Part shown: positions 34,801-46,087 of the stretch, in pieces | Layout of the letters: every line of letters begins with the position of its first letter | Numbering within the stretch: position 1 is the stretch's first letter | Translations under genes and position numbers: made by a program | From: Rutpela maculata | Taxonomy: Eukaryota > Arthropoda > Insecta > Coleoptera > Cerambycidae | Assembly: GCA_936432065.2 (NCBI GenBank) | Contig: OW386287.2 | Coordinates: 79,797,804-79,861,803 of the forward strand | Direction of reading: 5' to 3' | Length of the DNA stretch: 64,000 nucleotides | Notes under the pieces: model-generated | What the model saw: the letters and a program-made list of their open reading frames with translations, nothing else | Database searches by the model: none | What the model was told of the DNA's origin: nothing

Positions 34801-36214
34801 AATTATAGAATTTCTGAAAACTTGGTCAGGGTACTATGAGAAATATTATTTTCTATTTTATTTAGTTATCTGCATTTTTTCTTAAATTCACTCAAAACAC
34901 ACGTGCCCGTACTATGACAGTTTTTGGATAAACTACTGCCTGCTTGTATTTTAAAAACTTGATACGAGACGAGTTGCCCTTGCCTCTGTCACTCTGAACT
35001 GTATATTTGTTCTCTCTCAAGTGTCAGCCTAAAAAGTCTCCACAATCATCATAATTGCCGTGTAATGGGGCGAGGCTAAGAACTGGAAAAACTGGATAAT
35101 TCAAACATTATTTCGTTTAGATTTTTCTATATAATTTGTCTGAATCCCAATGGGCACACATACGTTTAGAAAACGTTGAAAGAGAATTGAGAACAACACA
35201 TCGTTATATGGTTTTTAGAATCGCGCTGAATCAACGAAAAAATGTTGCACGAAAAAACGTTTTTATTATCCAAGTATAATAATTATAATAATAATAACAA
35301 TTTTATTTCCAAGAAACTATACGTTATTGATGACGATTAAATAACATTGTACAGAACTACAAAAAAAAACTATAAATATTCGTTAATTTTCAACGTTTTC
35401 GAAATGAAAGTAAACATAGAATATAAACGTTTTTTTTTAGGGATTTAATTAATAACGGTAATAACCATGTACGAGAAAAATGTTGGGAAACTATATCTAA
35501 AGTAGCCTTTTTTTCTTCCTTCGGCAGTGGGTATTTGTTTTTAATTCTGATAGGATCCAGCAAATATGTCAAAAGTGATATGGCGTTAATAGTACAGTAG
35601 AATTGATTTATTTTAATTTTTTTCCGCCAAAAATTCCTTGTGCGTCAAAAGTTATATGCACTTTTTGACGGGCATTCACGGATTTTCAACTTATCTGCTT
35701 AATATATCTTGTACTAGTAATAGTAGAGTGCATGAATACGCTTATTGTGACTTCCGTGAGGGTTTCGTTGTTACAAGCTGAATTTTATATAAAATTAATG
35801 ATGATATACTGATGTTTCAAAAAATGCCCTGTTCAAAAGGTCATTATAATCAAAAAACGAGTGTTTGATACTTCCACTTTTGAGTAATAGCAAATCCTTT
35901 TAACCATGAATAAAACTAGTCAAAATAAGTCGATTTCGATTAGTCGAAAAATCATGCCTGTTCCCCCTGCCCCCCCTCAACCTGTATCTGCATGTATATT
36001 TTTTTTCTCAAAAACGGTAGGAGCTAGAGGAATGATCTTGGCGCCATTCGATAGAGTATAAAATTTTGCATAAGACGTTTCTTTTGCATTTTGACTATTT
36101 TCTTTTTTTTAAGGCCCCACAGCAAAAAAAGGGAGGGAGGAGCCTATACCTCTAAAACGGCCCAATAAATCAAAATTCTACAAAATATAAAAAATAAATA
36201 CCATTATTTTTTCT

Positions 36215-36610
36215 ATCGATTGGTATATTATTTGTATATGTTATTTGTTTAAATAAAGCCGTCAGTGGCGTACAAGGAGAAAGCTGGACATGTGCATAAT
36301 GAATTTATTTAAAATGATTTATTATTGTTGTTATAAACTGCGAAAATATTGATTGCACTTGTTCAAAATTATATCACATTATTTGTTCTAGTATTTTTTT
36401 ATGCAAGCAAAAAAATATGGTGAGGGCATTCTAGCTATAATAAGTTTTTGGCTGTCACGCAAACGACCCAATAATTAGGCACTAGATAAAAAAAAACCTT
36501 TCACCTTTTCTGTCAATTGGTATATAATTTAAAAATATTATTTATTTAAATAAAGTCGCCAGTGGCGTGCATAGACAAAACAATGCATATAATTGCATTA
36601 TAACTTATTT
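36215..36610 (+). repeat. Direct repeat of about 100 bp, spacing 300 bp
   Basis: Bases from about 36220 and 36518 are diverged copies: attggtatat, then 'tttaaataaag.cg.cagtggcgt', then a gcat-rich run. Each copy contains a hAT-like cagtggcgt start. Confidence 0.55.
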
Positions 36611-37137
36611 TTAATAATGTTATATTGAAAGCCCAATATTTTCACTATTTTTTATTCTATAACACATTTAACAGAAAATAAAATAACTAAATGATTGTAC
36701 TTACTTAATGAAAGTAAATTTTAAATTAAATAACTTAATTGCAACATTCTACACATGAACATAATTTTGTACATTAAAATTTTTTTTTTCTACACCTATT
36801 TAATTATACCACAATTATTAGCATTTTTTTGGTGAAAAATCGTGCCTATAATTCACTGTAGTGAACTATCGATTCATAATTCACTGCATCCGGCCAATCA
36901 CAAATGCAAATTCAAAAATCATTGTTTTGCTGATTCAATGATATTTTAAATCGGCCGCGATCAACTCTTGCTGCTCCGGCTAACAATCAACTCGCATGAC
37001 AGTGACAAGTGTACCGCCATACCGCCATATTGTTTGTTTACGTTTTCGACTTATTACGAATAGGTACCGATTAATGCTATCAAATTTCAGTCTAATTTAT
37101 TTGCTTAATAGGTGTAGAAAAAGCATAGTATTATATT

Positions 37138-37235
37138 CGCGATTATGGCCATTATTCACTTAGATGATTTGCGCCACTCGCCTACGGCTCGTGGGCTCAA
37201 ACCTCATCTTCGTGAATAATGGCTATCATAATCGC
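37138..37235. repeat. 98-bp hairpin
   Basis: gcgattatggccattattcac at the left pairs with gtgaataatggctatcataatcgc at the right around a cactcgcctacggctcgtgg loop. It is probably a tiny MITE or the end of one. Confidence 0.55.
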
Positions 37236-37324
37236 TCATATAATAATATACTAATTAAAAACATTTGCACTTAGGCCCACAAATTTTGCACTTACATTTT
37301 AATAGAACATCTGATGAAATGTTA

Positions 37325-37762
37325 TCATTTTTGGAAGTAGTTCAGGGGGCATCCATTTATCATTATCCATCGTCCATCCCCATTTAGACGGACGTGTTCT
37401 ATGATCGATTTACTGAGCTTACCCAAGGTATTCATTGTTTGGGGTAAGTTCTCAACAGTAGGTCCTTTTTGTGAAAATAATTGCATTCGACATACGTCGA
37501 TATCATCTGTGTCGGAATACTTATCATAGATTATTATGACTAATTTTGACAGCATTCTTAATTGATCATTATTTGGCTGCTTTGGATCTGTAACCAAATC
37601 TATGAAAGTGGCGATGACATCCGGAAAAGAATCCCAATCTTCCCAACACTTCTTTTTTCTTGGAAGCGTAACGGAGCTATGGGGAAAAGTGAAATCCAAC
37701 ATGCGTTGTTGGAGTGGGGTCGCCTGCTCGATGGCTTCAGGCGGATCATGGGAAATTTGCAT
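37325..37762 (-). pseudogene. Academ-like relic, middle segment
   Basis: An open 145-codon minus-strand stretch. Landmarks are CWEDWDSFPDVIATFIDL, then ISD-type IYDKYSDTDDIDVCRMQLF, then KGPTVENLPQTMNTLGKL. The 'LF..KG..VENLPPT..AL' pattern is what I recall just before the QxQxWxGN segment in this multi-copy family. The ORF stops after NYFQK, with no finger following. It could be a young fragment, since it has no internal stop. Family membership is from memory. Confidence 0.5.
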
Positions 37763-38724
37763 CGCATTGCATTTAGTTGTATATCTTATTTATTATTAGT
37801 CGTCAAATTGTAAACCGCCATTACGTTCGGAAAGGATAAAGCAAATTTTTCTTAAAAGTAAAAAATTTTGATTTGAGCTTTCATTTCGGAGATAATACGA
37901 TAGAGATTCAAAAATTGAATCAAATTTTGAGACATTTCAAACCGAGATATCACGGTTTTAAGTTTCGTTCTCTCGTAAGATCCAAAATATAACATAATAT
38001 TTGAAAATTATTATAAAATATTTCCTCTACAAAACCTTTTATGAAAAATATACCAAAAAATCACAATTTTTCTCCTATCACCATATGCTTCTCTCATTTT
38101 TTAACTTGAATGCCCTTTTGAAGATGACGTTTTTTGACGGCTTTGGGACTTTAAAACCTCTATATAATCATTGATTTTATATCAAAATCAGTTTGTAACA
38201 ACGAAACCCCCACAGAACTTATTCTTATGCGTATATCTGGGCACCGAGCACTCTACTATAACTGCGTGGGAATTTTAAAAATACAGGCTTATTTGAAATA
38301 AAATTCTTAAAAAATATAGACCTGCTGATATGTATTGATCAATCTGCCATCTTGGAAAAAAATAGAAAACGTCAAAAATTGCCGAAAAAATCAAAATTGA
38401 ATATCTTTTCTATAAGAAGGAGTAAATTCACCAAAGTTGGCAAAAATAAAACTCATTTATGGTCATATATAATGCACCAATCCCGGACGCCGTATGTCAA
38501 ATAGAACGGTCAAAGATGGCGGGCGAAATAAAATTTTTAATTCTTTGTCAATTATCAAGGAGGCATTGTACGTTACGTTTTTTTCGATTGTACTTTATTT
38601 TATGTACTTTTAGGTGATAAAGTTCATTTTTTTTTTTTTTTTAAAGTGCATTTTTACAATGTTCAAAAATGCATTTTCTTTGACCCTCCTTTTTTTCGCC
38701 CAATTTTCATCGAAACAAGATGAA

Positions 38725-39223
38725 ATATACTATAGAAAATCTGGTAGAACTTCAAAAATTCGGGTGGCTTAAAACTGGATTAATGCCTGATGTTATGAGT
38801 GAAAGTAATGCTTTTTCTAAAAATTTACTAAGTGATATTTCTTGTAAATGTAAGAAAGGCTGCAAGAATAAGTCAGTGTAGCTGTAGAAAACTGAATATA
38901 AAATGTTCTATTCCATGTGTCTATTGTAAAGGAAATACTTCTTCTACCTTTGATGAATCGGCTATCGATGAGGAATGCGGTGAAATTATGGCATATGACG
39001 GTAACAAAACTAATAATGAGAGTGAAAATGAAAATGAAAATGAAAATGAAAATGAAAATGAGAGTGAAATTATATATGATAGTGAGGATAAAGAGAGTGA
39101 TGATGGTGTTATGCAAGTATGTAATGATATGGAAGAGGAAAATTTCGAACAAAACATAAGTGACGATGAAAATGACATTAATGACATTTGTAATTTCGAA
39201 ACCGATAGTGAAATATCGAAATA
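38725..39223 (+). pseudogene. Academ-like relic with Cys8 finger and acidic tail
   Basis: The frame reads ENLVELQKFGWLKTGLMPDV, then CKCKKGCKN. After a one-base frameshift near 38875 it reads CSCRKLNIKCSIPCVYCKG. Together the pieces show eight cysteines in the spacing seen in the 60678-62697 relic. An acidic tail follows, with about six NE dipeptides from a gaaaat hexamer run (39022-39060), ending at the stop near 39222. The tail is open and highly charged. The gene is broken by the frameshift and lacks its front part. Confidence 0.6.
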
Positions 39224-39644
39224 AATATTTTTATAATAAATAGTTTCACATTAATAATAATATAAAAAATAAAAACCCAAAACCTAAAGTAATACGCCCC
39301 CTTTATCCTTGAAGGCTCTAGAGCCTTGTGCGGGAGGGTCAGCACATTTAAAGACACACCCAATATCTGAATATACTGGGATTAATTCCTTCTTCAAAAT
39401 AAACCCGCGGCGCGGACGGGAGTGTGCTTAAAAGGAAAACTTATTTCATCATAAATTTACTATTTTTTTTTATTTTTTACAATAATGCTGTAGAATATGA
39501 AAGACACGTAAATCATTTGATTATCATTATATTAACAATATTTACTGAAAAATAATGCAAATAAATTCACCTTCAGTTAAAGATCATCCAGTATCATCCA
39601 ACTTTAAGATTATATAAGTCTTGAAACAGGGAACGTGGCAGACT

Positions 39645-40441
39645 CAGTGGCGGATCCAGAGAGGGGCGCTGGGGGCCATCGCCCACACGGATCTTCGGAG
39701 GACTTTACCTGTCACCACACCTATATAAATAATAATAATTAATAATTAACACAGCTTTGAGAGTATAATTTTGAATATAATATATTCAATTAGCTAATAG
39801 CAAATCCGAGTTGTGACTTCCTTCATGGCATTTCCGTAATGCTTAAAAATCTCAAACTATTTTATGAGCCGTAACGAATTTTCGAAGTTTAATAATCAAT
39901 CTGGTTGTTTATTTGTAACTGGTAGATAGTTATTGTCTCTCCGAAGTGTCTGTTTCTACGAATGAACAAATTCCGGTGGTGCCCGGCAAACTCTTTCTAA
40001 AGAAAGTACCGTACCGTACCGTCTCCCGTAACGTAATATACCTAAGGCAAATAGTCAAGTAGGTACTTCAAATTTTACCTTTACCCAAACAGAATTTAAG
40101 AGTTCGTTTATATATTTTTCTGAATTAAGCAAAATGTTATGGTTATTAAGTAATATAGTAATAAAGGCCAAAACAAAAAAACAAAATTGGAATTTTTATT
40201 ATAATTATTTTTGGTACTTTTGATATATTGTTTTTTTCTTTTAATTAAGAATGCATCTTTTTACGTTTTATTTATTTTAGTTAATAGTGCTTTTGTTATC
40301 TTTATACAGTGTTTTTCAAAAAATTCGCATCATATGGAATTTTTTTTACTTTTGTTTTGTACGTAAGTATTGTATAAAGGTTATTTCTACAAATTTTACT
40401 TATTGTTAATTGACGCCCCCCCGGAAGCCTACTCTGGATTG
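39645..40441. mobile_element. hAT-type element with 8-bp target duplication
   Basis: It starts cagtggcggatccagag, and the right side ends ...actctggattg. The direct repeat ggcagact lies at 39637-39644 and 40442-40449. The expected last bases of the right repeat (ccgccactg) are missing or changed. It has no coding capacity. Confidence 0.75.
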
Positions 40442-40730
40442 GGCAGACTATATATTTGTATAATGCTTGAGTTAGAATAGCTAATCTTAAATAGAAGTTA
40501 ATGACGTTGAATTACGTAGAAGTTACCCAAAGGAATAAATTATAGCTAGTTATTTAATAGATTTAATATTATCAGGCTAGATCTAATAAGAATTTGTATG
40601 CCATTAATATTTTTGAAAGTTATTACATATGATTATTCAAAATTACTTTGTAATATTTTATTTTAATGTACTTACCTAAAATTAACACACTACTGCTACT
40701 ACTCTAGTCATGACTGCTTGGTTCTGATTA

Positions 40731-42157
40731 CACAACCCCACAAAAAGAAAAGTGGTCTGTCCGGCGGACCAGACCAGTGTATACGTATGTATTTGGATCC
40801 GCTGGAACCGAATCGGAAGTCAGAATTGTCAGATTGGCTCGTTTTTCACCCCTAACCCCAAAAAACACCCCTCCAAAAAAAATGGTCTGTTCGGCGGACC
40901 AGACCAATATATTCTTATGTATTTGAACCTGCTGAAACCGAATCCGAAGTCAGAATTGTCAGATTGGCTCGTTTTTCACCCCCAACCCCAAAAAACACCC
41001 CCAAGACAAAAACAAAGTGGTCTGTCCGGCGGACTATAGCAGTGTATCCTTATGTATTTTGACCCGCTGAATCGGAATTCGAAGTTAGAATTGACATATT
41101 GGCTCATTTTTCACCCCCAACCCAAAAAAAATGATTTGTCCGACGGACTATACCAGTGTATTCTTATGTATTTGAACCTGCTGAAACCGAATCCGATGTC
41201 AGAATTGTCAGACTGGCTCGTTTTTCACCCCCAACCCCAAAAAACACCCTCAAGACAAAAACAAAGTGGTCTGTCCGGCGGACTATACCAGTGTATCCTT
41301 ACCAAATACATAAGGATACACTGGTATGGTCCGCCGGGCAGACCATTTTGTGGAGGAGGGGGTGTTTTTTGGGGGTTGGGGGTAAACACGAGCCAATCTG
41401 ACAATTCTAACTTCAGATTCGGTTTCAGCGGTCCAAATAGATAAGGATACACTGGTATGGTCCGCCGGAGAGACCACTTTTTTTGTTTTGGGGGTGTTTT
41501 TTAGGGTTAGGTATGAAATACGAGCAAATCTGACAATTCTGACTTCGAATTTGGATTCAGGAGGTCAAATTACATAAGGATCCACTGGTATAGTCCGCCG
41601 GAGAGACCACTTTGTTTTTGTCTTGGGGGTGTTTTTTGGGGTTAGTGGTGAAAAACGAGCCAGTCTGACAATTCTGTCAGCGTATTCGGTTTCAGCAGGT
41701 CCAAATACATAAGAGTACACTGGTGTAGTACGTCGCACAAACCATTTTTTTTGGGGGGGTATGTTTTTTGGGGTTGGGGATGAAAAACAAGCCAATCCGT
41801 CAATTTTAACTTCGAATCTGGATTCAGCAAGTCAAAATACATAAGGATACACTGGTATAGTCCGCCGGCCAGACCACTTTGTTTTTGCTTTGGGGGTATT
41901 TTTTGAGGTGGGGGTGAAAAACGAGCCAATCTGACAATTCTGACTTCAGATTCGGTTTCAGCAGGTCCAAATGCATAAGAATATACTGGTCTGGGCCACA
42001 GGACAGACCATTTTTTTGGGGGGGTGTTTTTTGGGCTTGGGGGTGAAAAACGAGCCAATCTGACAATTCTGACTTCGGATTCGGTTTAAGAGGATCCAAA
42101 TACATACGGACACATTGGTCTGGTCCACCGGACAGACCCCTTTTTTGTGGGGCTGTG
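40731..42157. repeat. Palindromic array: 5 forward and 7 inverted units of about 130 bp
   Basis: Forward units carry ctgtccggcggac at about 40751, 40887, 41021, 41136 and 41270. The array turns at about 41300 (accaaatacataagg), and inverted units carry the complement at about 41331, 41461, 41596, 41730, 41861, 41995 and 42125. Each unit has three fixed blocks: the ggcggac hairpin, 'tatttggatccgctgaaacc', and 'gttttcacccccaacccc'. The outer ends match as acaaccccacaaaaa (40733) and ttttttgtggggctgtgtt (about 42143). The ORFs here are translations of the repeat. Related pieces lie at 55195 and 56865. Confidence 0.85.
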
Positions 42158-43034
42158 TTATTATTGATCATATATTCATATATTATTAATATTATTACCA
42201 TACGTATGCTTAATAAGTTTCGTTTTCAAATTAATGAAGTTTCATTTTGTATTAAATTTTTGAAGTTATACAAGACTTTCTCTAGTATATTTCATCTTGT
42301 TTCGAGGAAAATTGGGTGAAGAAAACGAGAAAATGCTTTTTGAAAATTATAAAAATGCAATTTTTTTATACTAGCCAAAGGAAGACGAAGATTAAGACTC
42401 GTAATCTAGCAATTTAGTAATCATATAACATGTCTAAATCCATTTTGTTTGATTTTTGTATTATGTCTTGATGTAGGTTTTATTACTTGTATTACTGTTA
42501 TTCCTTGCATTGTTCAGTTGATAAAACGTCATTTTTGACTTGTTTTATTATTATTTTTTTTTTAATAAACATGTTAACGTAAATTCGCAAAAATAGTGTT
42601 TAATTATTTATTATTCATGAATGAGGTAGCTTAGTAGTTTTCAACCTTTTTCTGAAGAAAGCCCCAACCTCTGGAGTCCGCGTCTGTTGCCCCCAGATGC
42701 CAGAAAATGGCTGCGTCACTGGCATAGGAGGTGTTAAACCAAGAGATATACACAATCAAAATAATAAAACAAGGTTAGGGTTAGATGTGAAACAAACTAG
42801 ATCAAGGGCGTGCTCGATAATTGTTTGCAATGTTCAAAATTTATTTTCGGTTATTTTTGGGCATTTTGATAATTAAATATTTTTGCGCATATTTGGAAGA
42901 TGTGAATATCCATAGATTTCAAAAACACCCTGTATATTCCAAATTTTCAATGTTGAAACCTAATTGCAGTGGATTATAATAAAGAGAAATATAACTGTTA
43001 CAAAATATTTGAATTAATCGTATTTATGTATATA

Positions 43035-43687
43035 TAGTGTGACTCACTTAAGATGAAGACACCCTTATAGCTTTATTTTTTTTCCGATTTGAATCAAATT
43101 TTACTCAAGTATAGAACAAACTAGGATCTAATTATGGCCAGATAAACATTCGCCTCCTACAAATGCAAAGCCACCTGCAGTACCAAAATATGTGGAAAAA
43201 TAAAAAAAATCATATTAGGCATTTTTTATCGGAAAATTTTGTTAATGAAACTTACTCAGAATTGTCCAAAAACCTTAAGTCCAAAATTTAATCAAAATTT
43301 AAAAATATTGAAATTTTGATTAAAATACTGTCCGAAAGTCCCAAATATTATTTTAATGATTTTTTTGTTTAGAAAACTCTACTATGACAATTTTGTTTGA
43401 AATTAAACCAAAGCTGCCAGGTAGTTGTCAAGCAATTTGCAGTTTTTTAAAAAATAATTATTTTTAAAATTTTAATTTTTTAATTCTGATTAAATTTTGA
43501 ATAAGTATAAGGTTCTTGGACAATTCCGCATATTTTGGTACTGCAAGTAGGTTTGCATTTGTAGGTGGCGGATGTCTTTCTGGTCATAAGCAGATCCTAA
43601 TTTGTTCTATGCTTGAGTAAAATTTGATTCAAACCGGAAAAAATAAAAAAGTTATAAGGGTGTCTTCATATTAAGTGGGTCACACTG
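43035..43687. mobile_element. TA-flanked MITE, 653 bp
   Basis: Inverted ends are tagtgtgactcacttaa at the left and ttaagtgggtcacactg at the right. TA lies at 43033-43034 and 43688-43689. Arms of about 250 bp share cattcgcctcctacaaatgc (as complement) and ccttaagtccaaaattt. There is no ORF. A half copy lies at 31720. Confidence 0.8.
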
Positions 43688-43845
43688 TATGTAATATATA
43701 TTTGATGAATTTGTAAAGTCATATATTTCTCGAAACTGCCAATCTAAAATATATCTCCCAAATTGGATTGAAGTATTTACATATTTTCAACGTTTGAGAA
43801 ATTTTGCTGTACAAAGCCTTATAACACAAGTTATTACTTGTCTAG

Positions 43846-44043
43846 AGAGAAAAATGAGTCTAAAAAGAGACTCCCTAGAGCGAAAGCGGCGTAGCTCGAG
43901 AACGAAATTGGAAACAAAAGTGGACGAAGATACGCAATTTGGATTTGAAAACCGTGCCTTTATGTCCCAACATGTATATTTAGATAACAAGCTTGATACG
44001 GAACCCCCTCCTCGCTACTGCAGTTTAGCCCAATTTGTTGAAG
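43846..44043 (+). CDS. Diacylglycerol kinase eta, spacer exon 4 of 6
   Basis: The acceptor is cttgtctag (AG 43844-43845) and the donor aag|gtaggt (GT 44044-44045). Two bases complete Glu from exon 3, then RKMSLKRDSLERKRRSSRTK, a basic Ser-rich motif. KVDEDTQFGFENRAFMSQHV and DNKLDTEPPPRYCSLAQFVE follow. The final g joins gg of the next exon to make Gly, giving CSLAQFVEG|NDIARRSF. This CSLAQFVEGNDIARRSF block is the clearest DGK eta/delta signature in the window, as I recall the family. The basic SLERKRRSSR run could be a phosphorylation or sorting signal; that is inference. Confidence 0.92.
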
Positions 44044-46087
44044 GTAGGTTGACTATCCCATTAATAAAAACACCTCATTTTCTTCTTATCTCGATTTTAA
44101 TATGCATTGAAGTAATCGTGTTTACATGAAGCTTTACATTCCACTGCATTTAAATATATAGGGAACTACCAGACAGTAATTTACGCAAGAATCGTAGGCA
44201 TTATTTCAGTAATAATGAATTCGATTATGTAAAATTTGACGATAAAATCAAAGCATTTTTAATGAATTCTTGGAATATTTTGAACATATACGCTTAGTCT
44301 CTAAAATTTCGTCATAAACTCAGACCGTCATTTTTTAAAAATGGCGACGAAAACAATTTCGCTTTTCGCTAGAATTCAAAAATGTCTTAGTACAAAACCG
44401 CAAAACATTTTCTATATAAATAATGATCAATTAAATAATTTTTTAATATACATGATTAGATCATTGTATCAATACCTCACCTCACATACCGGTCTCCAGG
44501 AAAATAAGAGACAATATCATATGCTTTTAAAACTGTTCGCTAAATAGTTTCATCCACGTACCAACGTACTTCCAGTTATCATATACTCAAAAAATATACG
44601 GTTGAAGAAGTTATTATTTTTGGCACTTACCTTGTACCTCTCCATGATATTCAAACCCAAATATTCTCAATGAAACTTTTCTAACCGCACACTTACCATA
44701 TCCCAAAATGGAACATTACAAATTTTTCAAATAGTGCGTCATAACCACTTATTCTATTGGCATTGCTAAATACAAGGTGCGGCAGAAAAACGGGCAGTTA
44801 TAGAAATCGGTTTTTCGCCAGTTCAACGTCAACCGTAAGCACATTTACGATAACTCCAATGCATCCGCGATTGCTCGCTTCTACCAGTTAGTAATTGCTG
44901 TACGACAAAATACACTCCAATCCCTCACAGGGTACAGCGATCACTTTTATTTAAGATTGGCTACATCGCTGTATCCTGCGAGAATTTGAAAAACTGCGTT
45001 CCAGAGCATAGCGAAATTTAATAAGAGTAGTTACGAAAAGGTCGTTAGAGAAACACAAATTAAGTTATTACTTTTGGTCTTATCTATTATCTTTCTCTTT
45101 GGGCCTTTTTTGGGAATTCCCTCCAACTTCGATGGTCTCCCTGCTTGGATAGCTCGTACGCCTGCTTTCAAACCTCTATCACTTCGACGATGATGATTGA
45201 TGTCGGCTGCACTTTAATTCTCGTTGATGTTTTGCGTGGATTAAAACAAGAACTATACATATTTAGAAACTTTTCAGTATTATCAACGTTACACATCACG
45301 TTATTAATTTGGAACAGTTTCGTCAACATAAATTTTGAACTGCTTTTTTCGGCAACAGAAAAAACGTGTCAGTCAAGAGTTTCCCAGAGCCAATGTTGCT
45401 AATACTACACGATCTTGATACGAGAGTTGTGGTGTGTGAAATAAATGTATTCCATTATTGTACACGGCACATAAGTGCTTACAAAAATTTCCCCCAGCCC
45501 CATGGGGACAATCGCATTGGTCTATGTGTGTATTAAAACTGTGTACAAAAACTTGGATCTGCTGAAGATGTAACGTGATATTCCGATTCGGAAATCTGGT
45601 TCGCTTTTAAATGTGCCGCTTTGTGAAAAAACTTTTTAAAATAATGTAATTTCATATCTCCAAATGGTTTATTAATTTTTCTTTGTAAAACCGCTCTAGA
45701 GAAGAGGTAACGAAGTCAAATAAAGACGCGTAAAAATCTTTGCATCTTTTAAGAACAATATCCTTAAATATTCCAATTGATGATTCAACAATATTGTTCG
45801 TGTTATGTCCTCTTGTCTGTAAGTTGATATGTAAATAGTGGCACCACTCAGATTTTCTTTCCCATAAGTCTTTAAAATAGGATAAAAAATTGTGATATTT
45901 TTGTGCTTTTTGTACGAAAAAGTAGCATGAGCGGTTTTCGATTTTCGTTTTTAATTCCATGTTTTGGTCCCAAAGCCACCGCTAAACTGCTTGTAGTGCG
46001 TGGAAAATATACCATAGAAGAGCAGATTGAGGAAATACTGTTTTCAGAGCATTTCGCTGCTCTATGCTGTCATCTGTCATAAAAACT

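Larger units (their letters stand above)
35705..38290. repeat. Inverted repeat arms flanking an Academ-like fragment
   Basis: The arm at about 35705-35930 returns inverted at about 38080-38290. Shared blocks include 'gggtttcgttgttacaa' and 'agtagagtgc'. The minus-strand fragment at 37325-37762 lies between the arms, so they may be remains of the element's terminal repeats. Confidence 0.5.
38639..42367. repeat. Inverted repeat arms around 3.5 kb of nested sequence
   Basis: Bases 38639-38744 return inverted at 42278-42367; one shared block is gaaacaagatgaaatatac. The left arm runs into the Cys-finger relic at 38725, so the arms may be partly coding sequence copied in reverse. The hAT element at 39645 and the palindrome at 40731 lie between. 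Confidence 0.55.
28180..43845 (+). other. Intron (15.7 kb), transposon-rich
   Basis: The donor is gtaaga and the acceptor cttgtctag, with a codon split 1+2. Contents are listed separately (28660-30052, 31286-32288, Academ-like relics at 34473, 37325 and 38725, hAT at 39645, the palindromic array at 40731, a MITE at 43035). In 30060-31280, 32290-34440 and 34805-35700 I recognise no gene. A hAT-like end, cagtggcgtagccagg, lies alone at 33425. A patch near 34920-35080 is ordinary sequence. Confidence 0.8.

Noticed and set aside
40752..42201. Several overlapping ORFs with repeated WLVFHPQPQKTPP-type peptides
   Set aside because: They are translations of the palindromic 130-bp array on both strands, not genes.
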